Assembly: GCA_019420405.1 (NCBI GenBank) | Contig: JAHZHF010000077.1 | Coordinates: 1 to 11,130 of the forward strand | DNA: 11,130 bases | Source of the DNA: Clostridiales bacterium | Lineage (GTDB): Bacteria > Bacillota > Clostridia > Lachnospirales > Lachnospiraceae | Direction of reading: 5' to 3' | In this document: positions 6,148-11,130 of the stretch, piece after piece | How the letters are laid out: every line of letters starts with the position of its first letter | Numbering within the stretch: position 1 is the first letter of the stretch | Position numbers and translations under genes: made by a program | The notes under the pieces: model-generated | What the model saw: only the letters and a program-made list of their open reading frames with translations | The model's database searches: none | What the model was told of the DNA's origin: nothing

Positions 6148-6176
6148 ATTTTATCAGAAGACAGGGGCTTTGTCAG
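6148..6176 (-). promoter_or_regulatory. Sigma-A promoter for the small gene and nuclease
   Basis: On the minus strand CTGACA (6171-6176) and TAAAAT (6148-6153) are spaced by exactly 17 nt, each 5 of 6 to consensus. Transcription would begin near 6141, leaving a leader of about 45 nt before ATG 6095. Confidence 0.7.
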
Positions 6177-6189
6177 TGATTTTATCACT
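6175..6189. promoter_or_regulatory. Palindromic operator candidate at the -35 box
   Basis: AGTGAT-TTT-ATCACT is a perfect 6-bp inverted repeat with a 3-bp centre. It overlaps the last two bases of the -35 hexamer of the promoter at 6148-6176, a location where a dimeric repressor or activator could act. No second copy of this palindrome was noticed in the window. Confidence 0.4.
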
Positions 6190-6209
6190 TATTTTAGAAT
6201 TGTTTACAC

Positions 6210-6227
6210 TTCATTTAGAAAAATGAA
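6210..6227. other. Short hairpin downstream of the Uma2 gene
   Basis: TTCATTT (6210-6216) pairs with AAATGAA (6221-6227) around AGAA. It is AT-rich and lacks a T-tract on either strand, so it is at best a weak stop for the Uma2 transcript. Confidence 0.3.
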
Positions 6228-6252
6228 CATTCTGTGTCCTCTTTTCGTTGCT

Positions 6253-6267
6253 GTGAATAGTAACCTC
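6253..6267. repeat. Bracketing repeat of the Uma2 gene, downstream copy
   Basis: GTGAATAGTAACCTC at 6253-6267 recurs as GTGAATAATAACCTC at 7111-7125 (14 of 15, same strand). Each copy lies about 25 bp outside one end of the HTH-Uma2 gene. A shorter AATAGTAACC also occurs at 7280-7289. Confidence 0.6.
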
Positions 6268-6291
6268 TTTTCACGGGAATGCGCTTCTGTT

Positions 6292-7086
6292 TTATGTATT
6301 TTTCTGATTCTCCCGTTCATACATAAAACGGACATGCTCATATACCTCTGCGAAGTCAATCTCAAGCTCTCCGTCCCAGATCCCCACGGGAATCTTCGCG
6401 TTAAATCCGTAGATCGCCGGGTACTCGTCATGCTCAAAATCATAGACAATCACCGCCTTTTTCATGGGATCGATCATCCAGTATTCCCTGACGCCGGCGT
6501 TCAGATATTTATTGAGCTTTATCACGCTGTCTTTCTTCTTTGTGGACTTGGACAGGATCTCTATGATAAAATCCGGAGCCCCGTACACACATCTTCTGAT
6601 GATCTTGTCCCGGTCACATACGACTACCACGTCCGGCTGAACCATCGTCTTATCGTCACAGTCAATCTGTACATCCAGAGGCGAAATCATAGGCAGGCAT
6701 GTCCCGCCCTTATTCAGCACATGCTGAAGCAGCCTGCTGTAGATATAGCCTCCGATAATCTGATGGATCGAAGTGGGCGCAGTCATATTGTAGATCACGC
6801 CGTCAATCAGCTCCACGCGCATGTCATCCGGGATCATATAATAATCTTCCAGCGTATAACTCCCCTGAGGCTTGGTCAGGTACGCTTTCTTCGGCTCCCG
6901 GACCACCATTCCCCCGTGATCCGCCAGGACGTCCTCCAGTGCCATCAGCGTCTCATATCTGGGCGTCAGCGTAATCCCGCCCAGCACTTTCTGGACCGTT
7001 CCCAGCGGAACCCCCGACATCTCCGCAATCTGCGCATAAGTAAAGCCAAGCTCCTTCTTCTTCTCCTGCATCTCCTTGATGGTCAT
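6292..7086 (-). CDS. XRE-like HTH domain fused to Uma2 (DUF820) nuclease-like domain
   Basis: A 264-residue protein. Residues about 1-55 form a helix-turn-helix of the XRE/Cro type (FTYAQIAEMSGVPLGTVQKVL, 15-35), a DNA reader. Residues about 75-255 match the Uma2 family, a PD-(D/E)XK nuclease-like fold common in cyanobacteria and some Firmicutes: RVELIDGVIY (90-99, Glu92), PLDVQI (136-141), QPDVVVVCD (150-158, Asp152), APDFIIEILSKST (170-182, Glu176) and the hallmark AGVREYWMIDP (197-207). The acidic residues of the fold are present, but whether the protein cuts DNA is unknown for the family. ATG 7086 follows AAGGAGG by 8 nt. It is monocistronic and bracketed by near-identical 15-bp repeats. 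Roles in gene control or self/foreign DNA handling are speculation. Confidence 0.88.
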   Translation of the reverse strand: MTIKEMQEKKKELGFTYAQIAEMSGVPLGTVQKVLGGITLTPRYETLMALEDVLADHGGMVVREPKKAYLTKPQGSYTLEDYYMIPDDMRVELIDGVIYNMTAPTSIHQIIGGYIYSRLLQHVLNKGGTCLPMISPLDVQIDCDDKTMVQPDVVVVCDRDKIIRRCVYGAPDFIIEILSKSTKKKDSVIKLNKYLNAGVREYWMIDPMKKAVIVYDFEHDEYPAIYGFNAKIPVGIWDGELEIDFAEVYEHVRFMYERENQKNT

Positions 7087-7110
7087 GTCACCATCCTCCT
7101 TCCCAGTACA

Positions 7111-7125
7111 GTGAATAATAACCTC
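7111..7125. repeat. Bracketing repeat of the Uma2 gene, upstream copy
   Basis: GTGAATAATAACCTC, one mismatch from 6253-6267. In the Uma2 mRNA it lies in the 5' leader about 25 nt before the start codon, while the other copy would lie in the 3' untranslated part. Confidence 0.6.
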
Positions 7126-7156
7126 AAACCTTTACGCACTTCATCTTCCTTCTCTT

Positions 7157-7185
7157 ACCATATCGTATATTTATCCGAATTTCAA
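7157..7185 (-). promoter_or_regulatory. Promoter of the HTH-Uma2 gene
   Basis: On the minus strand TTGAAA (7180-7185, 5 of 6) and TATGGT (7157-7162, 4 of 6) are 17 nt apart. The leader to ATG 7086 would be about 64 nt. Confidence 0.5.
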
Positions 7186-7209
7186 CCTTTTTATTGTTAC
7201 AAAAATATT

Positions 7210-7241
7210 AAATATCCATTTTGGCTATTTTTAGGATATTT
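7210..7241. repeat. Inverted repeat between divergent promoters
   Basis: AAATATCC (7210-7217) and GGATATTT (7234-7241) form an 8-bp inverted repeat with centres 24 bp apart. It sits in the AT-rich gap between the leftward Uma2 promoter and the rightward regulator promoter. It could bind a regulator such as the HTH-Uma2 protein; this is untested. Confidence 0.35.
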
Positions 7242-7253
7242 TATGGATACTTC

Positions 7254-7282
7254 TTGATTTTCTCTTTTTCTCTGTCTAAAAT
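7254..7282 (+). promoter_or_regulatory. Sigma-A promoter of the response regulator gene
   Basis: TTGATT (7254-7259), 17-nt spacer, TAAAAT (7277-7282). Transcription from about 7289 gives a leader of about 57 nt to TTG 7346. Confidence 0.6.
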
Positions 7283-7345
7283 AGTAACCGTCCCATGTCA
7301 TCAGACTGCGGATTTCTATATCAAAATTGTCAGGAGGCGATACGA

Positions 7346-8029
7346 TTGAAAACCATACTGATCGTAGATGATGATGTATATATTGGCGATATGCTTCAGG
7401 AGGTGCTCTCCCGGGAAGGATATCAGACAGCCCGGTCCTACTCCGGAACCGAGGCCCTGATGTATCTCTCTTCCCACCGGCCTGATCTGATTCTTTTAGA
7501 CCTGATGCTCCCCGGCTTAAGCGGGGAAGAGCTGCTTCCTCTGATCCGCGATATCCCGGTGATCGTAGTCAGTGCAAAGGCAGAGGTAACAGATAAGGTG
7601 GATCTCCTGCTCGGCGGAGCCTGCGATTATATTACCAAGCCTTTTGACACGTCCGAGCTTCTCGCCCGCGTCGCGGTCTGCCTCAGAACCCATGATTCCT
7701 CTTCGGAACATATTCCAAACCGGATCACATTCCGAAGGCTTATCCTTAACACTGACACCCGCTGCGCATCCTCTTCCGATACAGGCGCGGAAGTAAAGCT
7801 GACCCAGACCGAGTTCGCCATTCTGAAGCTGCTCATGCAGAATCCTTCCCAGGTCATCCCGAAATCCATGATACTGGATAAAATAAGCGAGGATACCCAG
7901 GACTGTACGGAAAGTTCCCTGAAAGTGCACATCAGCAACCTTCGAAAGAAACTAAAAACAATCGAAAGTCATGATTATATCGAATCCATATGGGGGATCG
8001 GATTTAAAATGCAGGAAGAAGAATCTTAA
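7346..8029 (+). CDS. OmpR-family response regulator
   Basis: A 227-residue two-component regulator. The receiver domain (about 1-115) has the acidic pocket DDD (8-10), phospho-acceptor Asp52 (LLDLMLPG), Ser76 (VVSAKAE) and Lys98 (TKPF). A winged-helix DNA-binding domain covers about 125-223 (LTQTEFAILKLLMQNP, then VKVH-like SLKVHISNLRKKL and IWGIGFKM). The start is TTG 7346, 8 nt after AGGAGG (7332-7337); the in-frame ATG at 7295 lacks a ribosome site and would add 17 residues before the conserved ILIVDDD strand. The gene heads the module regulator-ATPase-permease-kinase, and its partner is most likely the kinase at 9980. It probably binds the TCTTWAC repeats that begin at its own stop codon. 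Confidence 0.93.
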   Translation: MKTILIVDDDVYIGDMLQEVLSREGYQTARSYSGTEALMYLSSHRPDLILLDLMLPGLSGEELLPLIRDIPVIVVSAKAEVTDKVDLLLGGACDYITKPFDTSELLARVAVCLRTHDSSSEHIPNRITFRRLILNTDTRCASSSDTGAEVKLTQTEFAILKLLMQNPSQVIPKSMILDKISEDTQDCTESSLKVHISNLRKKLKTIESHDYIESIWGIGFKMQEEES

Positions 8030-8072
8030 CTTTTTCTTTACGGTTTTCTTTACCGCTCTCTTAACTCTTTAC
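8024..8072 (+). promoter_or_regulatory. Phased TCTTWAC array, probable response-regulator binding site
   Basis: Heptamers TCTTAAC (8024-8030), TCTTTAC (8035-8041), TCTTTAC (8047-8053) and TCTTAAC (8059-8065) are spaced 11, 12 and 12 bp, about one helical turn, all in the same orientation. A fifth, TCTTTAC, abuts at 8066-8072. Tandem 7-bp half-sites with 4-5 bp spacers are the layout of PhoB/OmpR-type binding sites. The array ends close to the -35 region of the ATPase promoter, as for an activator. The first copy overlaps the regulator's stop codon. Confidence 0.6.
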
Positions 8073-8095
8073 AGATAGAATGGCACCTGTAAAGA
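8066..8095 (+). promoter_or_regulatory. Activator-dependent promoter of the ABC/kinase genes
   Basis: TAGAAT (8076-8081) is a 5-of-6 -10 box, but the expected -35 position (8053-8058, CCGCTC) has no match, which is typical of promoters that need an activator. The -10 box lies in the loop of a 9-bp inverted repeat, TCTTTACAG (8066-8074) with CTGTAAAGA (8087-8095), which contains the heptamer and its complement. A further short leader hairpin ACAGC/GCTGT (8097-8115) follows. Confidence 0.5.
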
Positions 8096-8165
8096 AACAG
8101 CCGGCCGGGAGCTGTCTCCGTGACTGCCCACTCTCATGCCGGCATAACTGCAGGAGGTTTTCTAT

Positions 8166-9083
8166 ATGGATTATATTCTGACAGCGGAATCGCTGAGCAA
8201 ACATTACCGCCACTTCAAGGCGCTGGACGGGTTTTCCATTCATGTGCCAAAGGGAGCAATCTATGGTTTCATCGGAAAGAACGGCGCAGGAAAGACCACC
8301 CTGATCCGTCTCATCTGCGGACTGCAGGAACCGACGGAAGGATCCTATACTCTGTACGGAAAGAAGAATACGGATTCCGGGATCACAAAATGCCGCCGGA
8401 GGATGGGCGCGGTGGTCGAGACTCCTTCCATCTATCTGGACATGACTGCCCAGGAAAATCTGAAAGAGCAATACCGGATCATCGGCCTGCCATCCTTCGA
8501 GGACATTCCGGATCTTCTCCATCTCGTAGGACTTGGCAATACCGGAAAGAAGAAAGTAAAACATTTCTCTCTCGGCATGAAGCAGCGTCTCGGTATCGCA
8601 ATTGCCCTGGCCGGGAGCCCGGACTTCATCGTCCTGGACGAACCGATCAACGGTCTTGACCCCCAGGGTATTATTGAACTGCGGGAGCTCATCCTGAAAC
8701 TGAACCGTGAACGCCAGATCACATTTCTGATCTCCAGCCACATTCTTGATGAACTCTCACGGCTTGCCACACACTATGGCTTTATAGACAGCGGCCGTAT
8801 GGTAAGAGAGATGAGCGCCCGGGAATTGGATGCGGCATGCCGCAAATGTATCCGTGTACAAGTCTCCGACATCCGTGCACTCACCCGTGTCCTGGATGAA
8901 ATGGAGATCGAATATAATATCTTCTCTGACACAATGGCTGATATCTATGCCAGGATAAATGTATCCCGGCTGACTCTCGCACTGGCAGAACAGGGATGCG
9001 ATATCATTTCCCTCACAGAACGCGAGGAGAGTCTGGAGAGTTTTTATATCAATCTGATCGGAGGAGGCGAAAAAAATGAGTAG
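8166..9083 (+). CDS. ABC transporter ATP-binding protein, lantibiotic-immunity/BcrA type
   Basis: A 305-residue nucleotide-binding subunit. Motifs: Walker A GKNGAGKTT (37-45), signature FSLGM (134-138), Walker B FIVLDEP (154-160) with INGLDP, and switch His192 (SSHIL). At the Q-loop position it reads VVETPSIY, with Glu85 in place of Gln; this E-loop is known from LanF subunits of lantibiotic self-immunity transporters and from BcrA-like proteins. A C-terminal region of about 90 residues (215-305) completes the length usual for that group. The start is ATG 8166 after AGGAGG. It overlaps the permease by 8 bp. Together they should expel or keep out a membrane-acting peptide or related compound. 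No peptide biosynthesis genes are nearby, so it is probably a resistance rather than producer-immunity unit. Confidence 0.92.
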   Translation: MDYILTAESLSKHYRHFKALDGFSIHVPKGAIYGFIGKNGAGKTTLIRLICGLQEPTEGSYTLYGKKNTDSGITKCRRRMGAVVETPSIYLDMTAQENLKEQYRIIGLPSFEDIPDLLHLVGLGNTGKKKVKHFSLGMKQRLGIAIALAGSPDFIVLDEPINGLDPQGIIELRELILKLNRERQITFLISSHILDELSRLATHYGFIDSGRMVREMSARELDAACRKCIRVQVSDIRALTRVLDEMEIEYNIFSDTMADIYARINVSRLTLALAEQGCDIISLTEREESLESFYINLIGGGEKNE

Positions 9084-9915
9084 ACTGTTATCTGCGGATT
9101 TCGCAAAACTTAAAAAGAATAAATTTTTCTGGATTTGTACCATAGGGCTGTTCCTGTTCGGAGTTTTCATGGCGGCGATGCACCATATTGCCATGATCCA
9201 GCAGAATGACGATCCCCATCTCACGAATGTGCTTTTTGTCTACGCCCTGGTCGTAGCCATTCTGATTCCGGCGTTTGTGAGCCTCTTCATCGGAACCGAA
9301 TACAGTGACGGAACAGTCCGTAACAAACTGGTCATCGGACATACAAGACAGAATATCTACCTGTCCAGTCTGATCTCCAGCTCCACAGCCGGACTCATCT
9401 TCTGTCTTTCCTATCTGGCCGGCGCCCTCTTAGTCGGAGTGCCGCTCACAGGAATCGAAGAAGGAACGCTTCAAGGTATCGTCATACTGGTCCTTTTAAG
9501 CCTGCTGATGTCCGGCGCCTTTACGGCCCTCTGCACCATAACCGCACTGCTCTGCCAGAACCGGGCCCTGACAGTGGTGATCAACATTCTGTCCGCCTGT
9601 TTCCTGCTCGTGATGTCCATATACGTGATGAACAAGCTATTAGAGCCGGAAACCTATATGGGCACATACCTTGACACTTCCACGGGCAAGGTTACCGCAG
9701 GTGAGGAAATAAAAAATCCTGACTATCTTGAAGGTACGGAACGGGATATTTATCAGTTTTTCAATGATTTTCTCCCGACCGGCCAGTCGGTTAATATCTC
9801 CCAGGCCGGAGGTGTTTCCGGAAATCCCGGACTGATGGCCGCATACTCGGCGGGCATTATCATAGTTTCGACAGGGATCGGAATCTTCTCGTTCAAAAAA
9901 CGAGATATCAAATAG
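9076..9915 (+). CDS. ABC-2 type permease, partner of the LanF/BcrA-like ATPase
   Basis: A 279-residue membrane protein with six likely helices (about 17-36, 52-72, 98-121, 132-160, 164-187 and 255-273). FIGTEYSDGTVRNKL (71-85) after helix 2 is the conserved cytoplasmic coupling segment of LanE/LanG and BcrB-like permeases. A loop of about 65 residues (188-252) between helices 5 and 6 is probably outside the membrane. ATG 9076 lies 8 nt after GGAGGAGG and overlaps the ATPase gene by 8 bp. Only one permease is present, so it would act as a homodimer, unlike lantibiotic immunity systems with two different permeases (LanE and LanG). Confidence 0.9.
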   Translation: MSRLLSADFAKLKKNKFFWICTIGLFLFGVFMAAMHHIAMIQQNDDPHLTNVLFVYALVVAILIPAFVSLFIGTEYSDGTVRNKLVIGHTRQNIYLSSLISSSTAGLIFCLSYLAGALLVGVPLTGIEEGTLQGIVILVLLSLLMSGAFTALCTITALLCQNRALTVVINILSACFLLVMSIYVMNKLLEPETYMGTYLDTSTGKVTAGEEIKNPDYLEGTERDIYQFFNDFLPTGQSVNISQAGGVSGNPGLMAAYSAGIIIVSTGIGIFSFKKRDIK

Positions 9916-9954
9916 CAGGATATCAATCGGCACAACAGCGCGATATCAAATAGC
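9904..9954 (+). repeat. Small direct repeats spanning the permease stop codon
   Basis: GATATCAAATAGC occurs at 9904-9916 and 9942-9954 (exact, 38 bp apart), with partial copies GGATATCAATC (9917-9927) and GACATCA (9957-9963). The first includes the permease TAG stop. It looks like a local duplication; it widens the gap before the kinase gene to 64 nt. Confidence 0.75.
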
Positions 9955-9979
9955 GCGACATCAGAAAGGAGATACTGTC

Positions 9980-10873
9980 ATGGTATTCTGGCTGTGCTGT
10001 CTGACCGGCATTCTAATCACTATCATATTGTTTCTCATCATCAAGATCCGTCTGCTGAGAAAATCAGCAGACGAGATTTCTGATGCCTTTTCCAACCGTC
10101 TGGAGACTGATACAAATACAGCCATTGATATTTCCAGCCGTGATCCTCATATACAGCGTCTTGCTAAAGATATTAATAAAGAGCTTAAGAAACTAAGAGA
10201 TGACCGTCACCGCTATCAGCAGGGAGATGCCGAACTTAAAAGCGCAGTGACAAACATCTCCCATGATCTTCGCACTCCTCTCACTGCCATATGCGGATAT
10301 CTGGAGCTGCTGGAGAAAGAAGAACTAAGTGATTCCGCTGCGCGATATCTCAGAATCATCCGCGGCCGCACAGAGATCATGCGCCAGCTTACGGAGGAAC
10401 TCTTCCGCTACTCTGTGTTCACTTCCGTCTCAAACGGAACCACAAATGAACCGGTCATACTCAATAATGTTCTGGAAGAGAGCATATCCGCACTTTACAC
10501 TGCACTCCGCCAAAGTAAAATCACTCCTTCCATTCATATACCGGATGCAAAAATTCACCGCATGCTCAACCGCAACGCTCTCTCCCGCATTTTCGGGAAT
10601 ATTATCAGTAACGCGGTGAAATACAGCGACGGAGATCTCAAAATCACGCTCGAAGAAAACGGAACCGTCACATTTTCCAACCACGCAGAAAAACTGGACG
10701 AAATTCAAGTCGGACGCCTCTTCGACCGCTTCTATACTGTGGAGACCGCTTCGGCAGGTTCTACCGGACTTGGACTTTCCATCGCCCGCGCACTGACAGA
10801 GCAGATGGGCGGGACGATATCTGCTGTGTATGAGGATGGTGTGATTAAGGTGCAGGTAAGTTTTCCGGACTGA
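9980..10873 (+). CDS. Sensor histidine kinase with one membrane helix
   Basis: A 297-residue kinase. A single N-terminal helix (about 3-23) is followed by basic residues and a charged helical linker (about 30-85). The dimerisation/phosphoacceptor domain has NISHDLRTPLTAICGYLE with His95. The ATPase domain shows the N-box NIISNAVKYS (207-216, Asn211), an F-box LFDRFYT (247-253) and the G2 box GSTGLGLSIAR (260-270). The usual DNG of the G1 box is replaced by FSNHA (232-236), as in some kinases of lantibiotic-resistance modules. There is no extracellular sensor domain and no clear HAMP domain, so the signal may come through the membrane or from the transporter itself. ATG 9980 follows AAAGGAG. 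Its partner is the regulator at 7346. It lies in the transcript the regulator is predicted to activate, giving positive feedback. Confidence 0.92.
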   Translation: MVFWLCCLTGILITIILFLIIKIRLLRKSADEISDAFSNRLETDTNTAIDISSRDPHIQRLAKDINKELKKLRDDRHRYQQGDAELKSAVTNISHDLRTPLTAICGYLELLEKEELSDSAARYLRIIRGRTEIMRQLTEELFRYSVFTSVSNGTTNEPVILNNVLEESISALYTALRQSKITPSIHIPDAKIHRMLNRNALSRIFGNIISNAVKYSDGDLKITLEENGTVTFSNHAEKLDEIQVGRLFDRFYTVETASAGSTGLGLSIARALTEQMGGTISAVYEDGVIKVQVSFPD

Positions 10874-10883
10874 TTGTATTTTT

Positions 10884-11124
10884 CAGCTATTTAGTTCAAT
10901 AACTCACGTATGAAAAACGTCCGAAAACAGGGAAGATTCTCAAACATATTCTGCGGGGATGGAGGACGGCTCTGGGCTTCGCTCCAGGGAATAAGGGAAA
11001 CTACAAAGTACCACTAATCCCTTTCCGAAGGCGCCCCTCGCCATCCTCCATTCCCGCAGAATTTTTCTCGAAATGGGGCTGTTTTCTGGGCTTTACAAGC
11101 CGGAAGTTAATGAATATATAGCTG
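10884..11124 (-). repeat. 241-bp structured palindromic repeat, complete copy
   Basis: The ends form imperfect inverted repeats: CAGCTATTTAGTTCAATAAC (10884-10903) against 11106-11124. Further in, GAAAACAG (10923-10930) faces CTGTTTTC (about 11080-11087), and a 22-bp arm 10948-10969 (ATTCTGCGGGGATGGAGGAC and two more bases) pairs with 11041-11062 at 20 of 22 positions. The 71-bp interior holds smaller hairpins: CTGG/CCAG around GCTTCGCT (10972-10987) and AAGGGA/TCCCTT (10993-10998, 11018-11023). The whole can fold as a long stem topped by a multibranch junction. It begins 10 bp after the kinase stop codon and may end that transcript. No ORF is visible inside. The minus orientation is chosen so that it runs parallel to the partial copy at 1-121. 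Confidence 0.75.
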
Positions 11125-11130
11125 CTACAA

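Noticed and set aside
6142..7257. 371-codon open frame on the plus strand
   Set aside because: It is antisense to the HTH-Uma2 gene, has no ribosome site, and its translation is rich in His/Arg/Leu with no recognisable domain.
7295..7345. Upstream ATG of the response regulator
   Set aside because: It would lie about 6 nt after the predicted transcript start, has no ribosome site, and precedes the conserved receiver start; TTG 7346 fits.
8120..8659. 179-codon frame overlapping the second ATPase gene
   Set aside because: It is out of frame with the Walker-motif reading frame and has a Gly/Arg/Ser/Pro-rich composition typical of shadow frames.
10948..11062. CRISPR or transposase-bearing element at the palindrome
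   Set aside because: There are no regularly spaced repeats and no ORF inside; the symmetry is a single nested palindrome.

Overview
The window looks like chromosomal DNA of a gut-type Clostridia, most likely a Lachnospiraceae (Blautia/Dorea-like). This rests on gene style only: AGGAGG ribosome sites, a lipoprotein nuclease with a Cys-rich tail, an HTH-Uma2 protein, a lantibiotic-immunity-like ABC unit with its own two-component system, and medium GC with one AT-rich island. No 16S rRNA or other species marker is present, so the placement is an inference.

Layout. Bases 1-121 are the tail of a structured repeat whose complete, inverted, diverged relative lies at 10884-11124. A DUF6512-type membrane protein (218-700) follows. 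Then comes a 25-bp tandem duplication abutting a near-consensus promoter, a tRNA-Trp(CCA) and its terminator (779-942). An AT-rich patch (942 to about 1490) holds a GNAT acetyltransferase gene on the minus strand that has lost its 3' part at the tRNA flank; this resembles an integration or deletion scar.

From 1570 to 4838 an overlapping four-gene operon encodes an ECF sigma factor, a six-helix membrane protein (candidate anti-sigma or sensor), an ABC ATPase and an ABC-2 permease. A stem-loop (4855-4887) separates it from a convergent minus-strand unit. That unit contains a secreted lipoprotein DNA/RNA non-specific nuclease (4894-5853) and, upstream, a 53-residue protein (5934-6095) behind a strong promoter with a palindrome at its -35. 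Next is an HTH-Uma2 protein (6292-7086, minus) bracketed by near-identical 15-bp repeats.

The right third is a two-component/ABC module: response regulator (7346-8029), LanF/BcrA-like ATPase with an E-loop (8166-9083), ABC-2 permease (9076-9915) and a histidine kinase with one predicted membrane helix (9980-10873). A phased array of TCTTWAC heptamers (8024-8072) sits where an activator would bind in front of the ATPase gene. I infer that the kinase senses a cell-envelope stress or peptide, phosphorylates the regulator, and the regulator switches on the transporter and kinase genes from this internal promoter.

Both transporter units look like envelope-stress or antimicrobial-peptide defence, one controlled by an ECF sigma factor and the other by a two-component system. 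No lantibiotic biosynthesis gene is visible. The least explained elements are the 241-bp palindromic repeat, the 53-residue protein and the recurring boundary motifs. No CRISPR array, transposase, rRNA or replication origin is seen.
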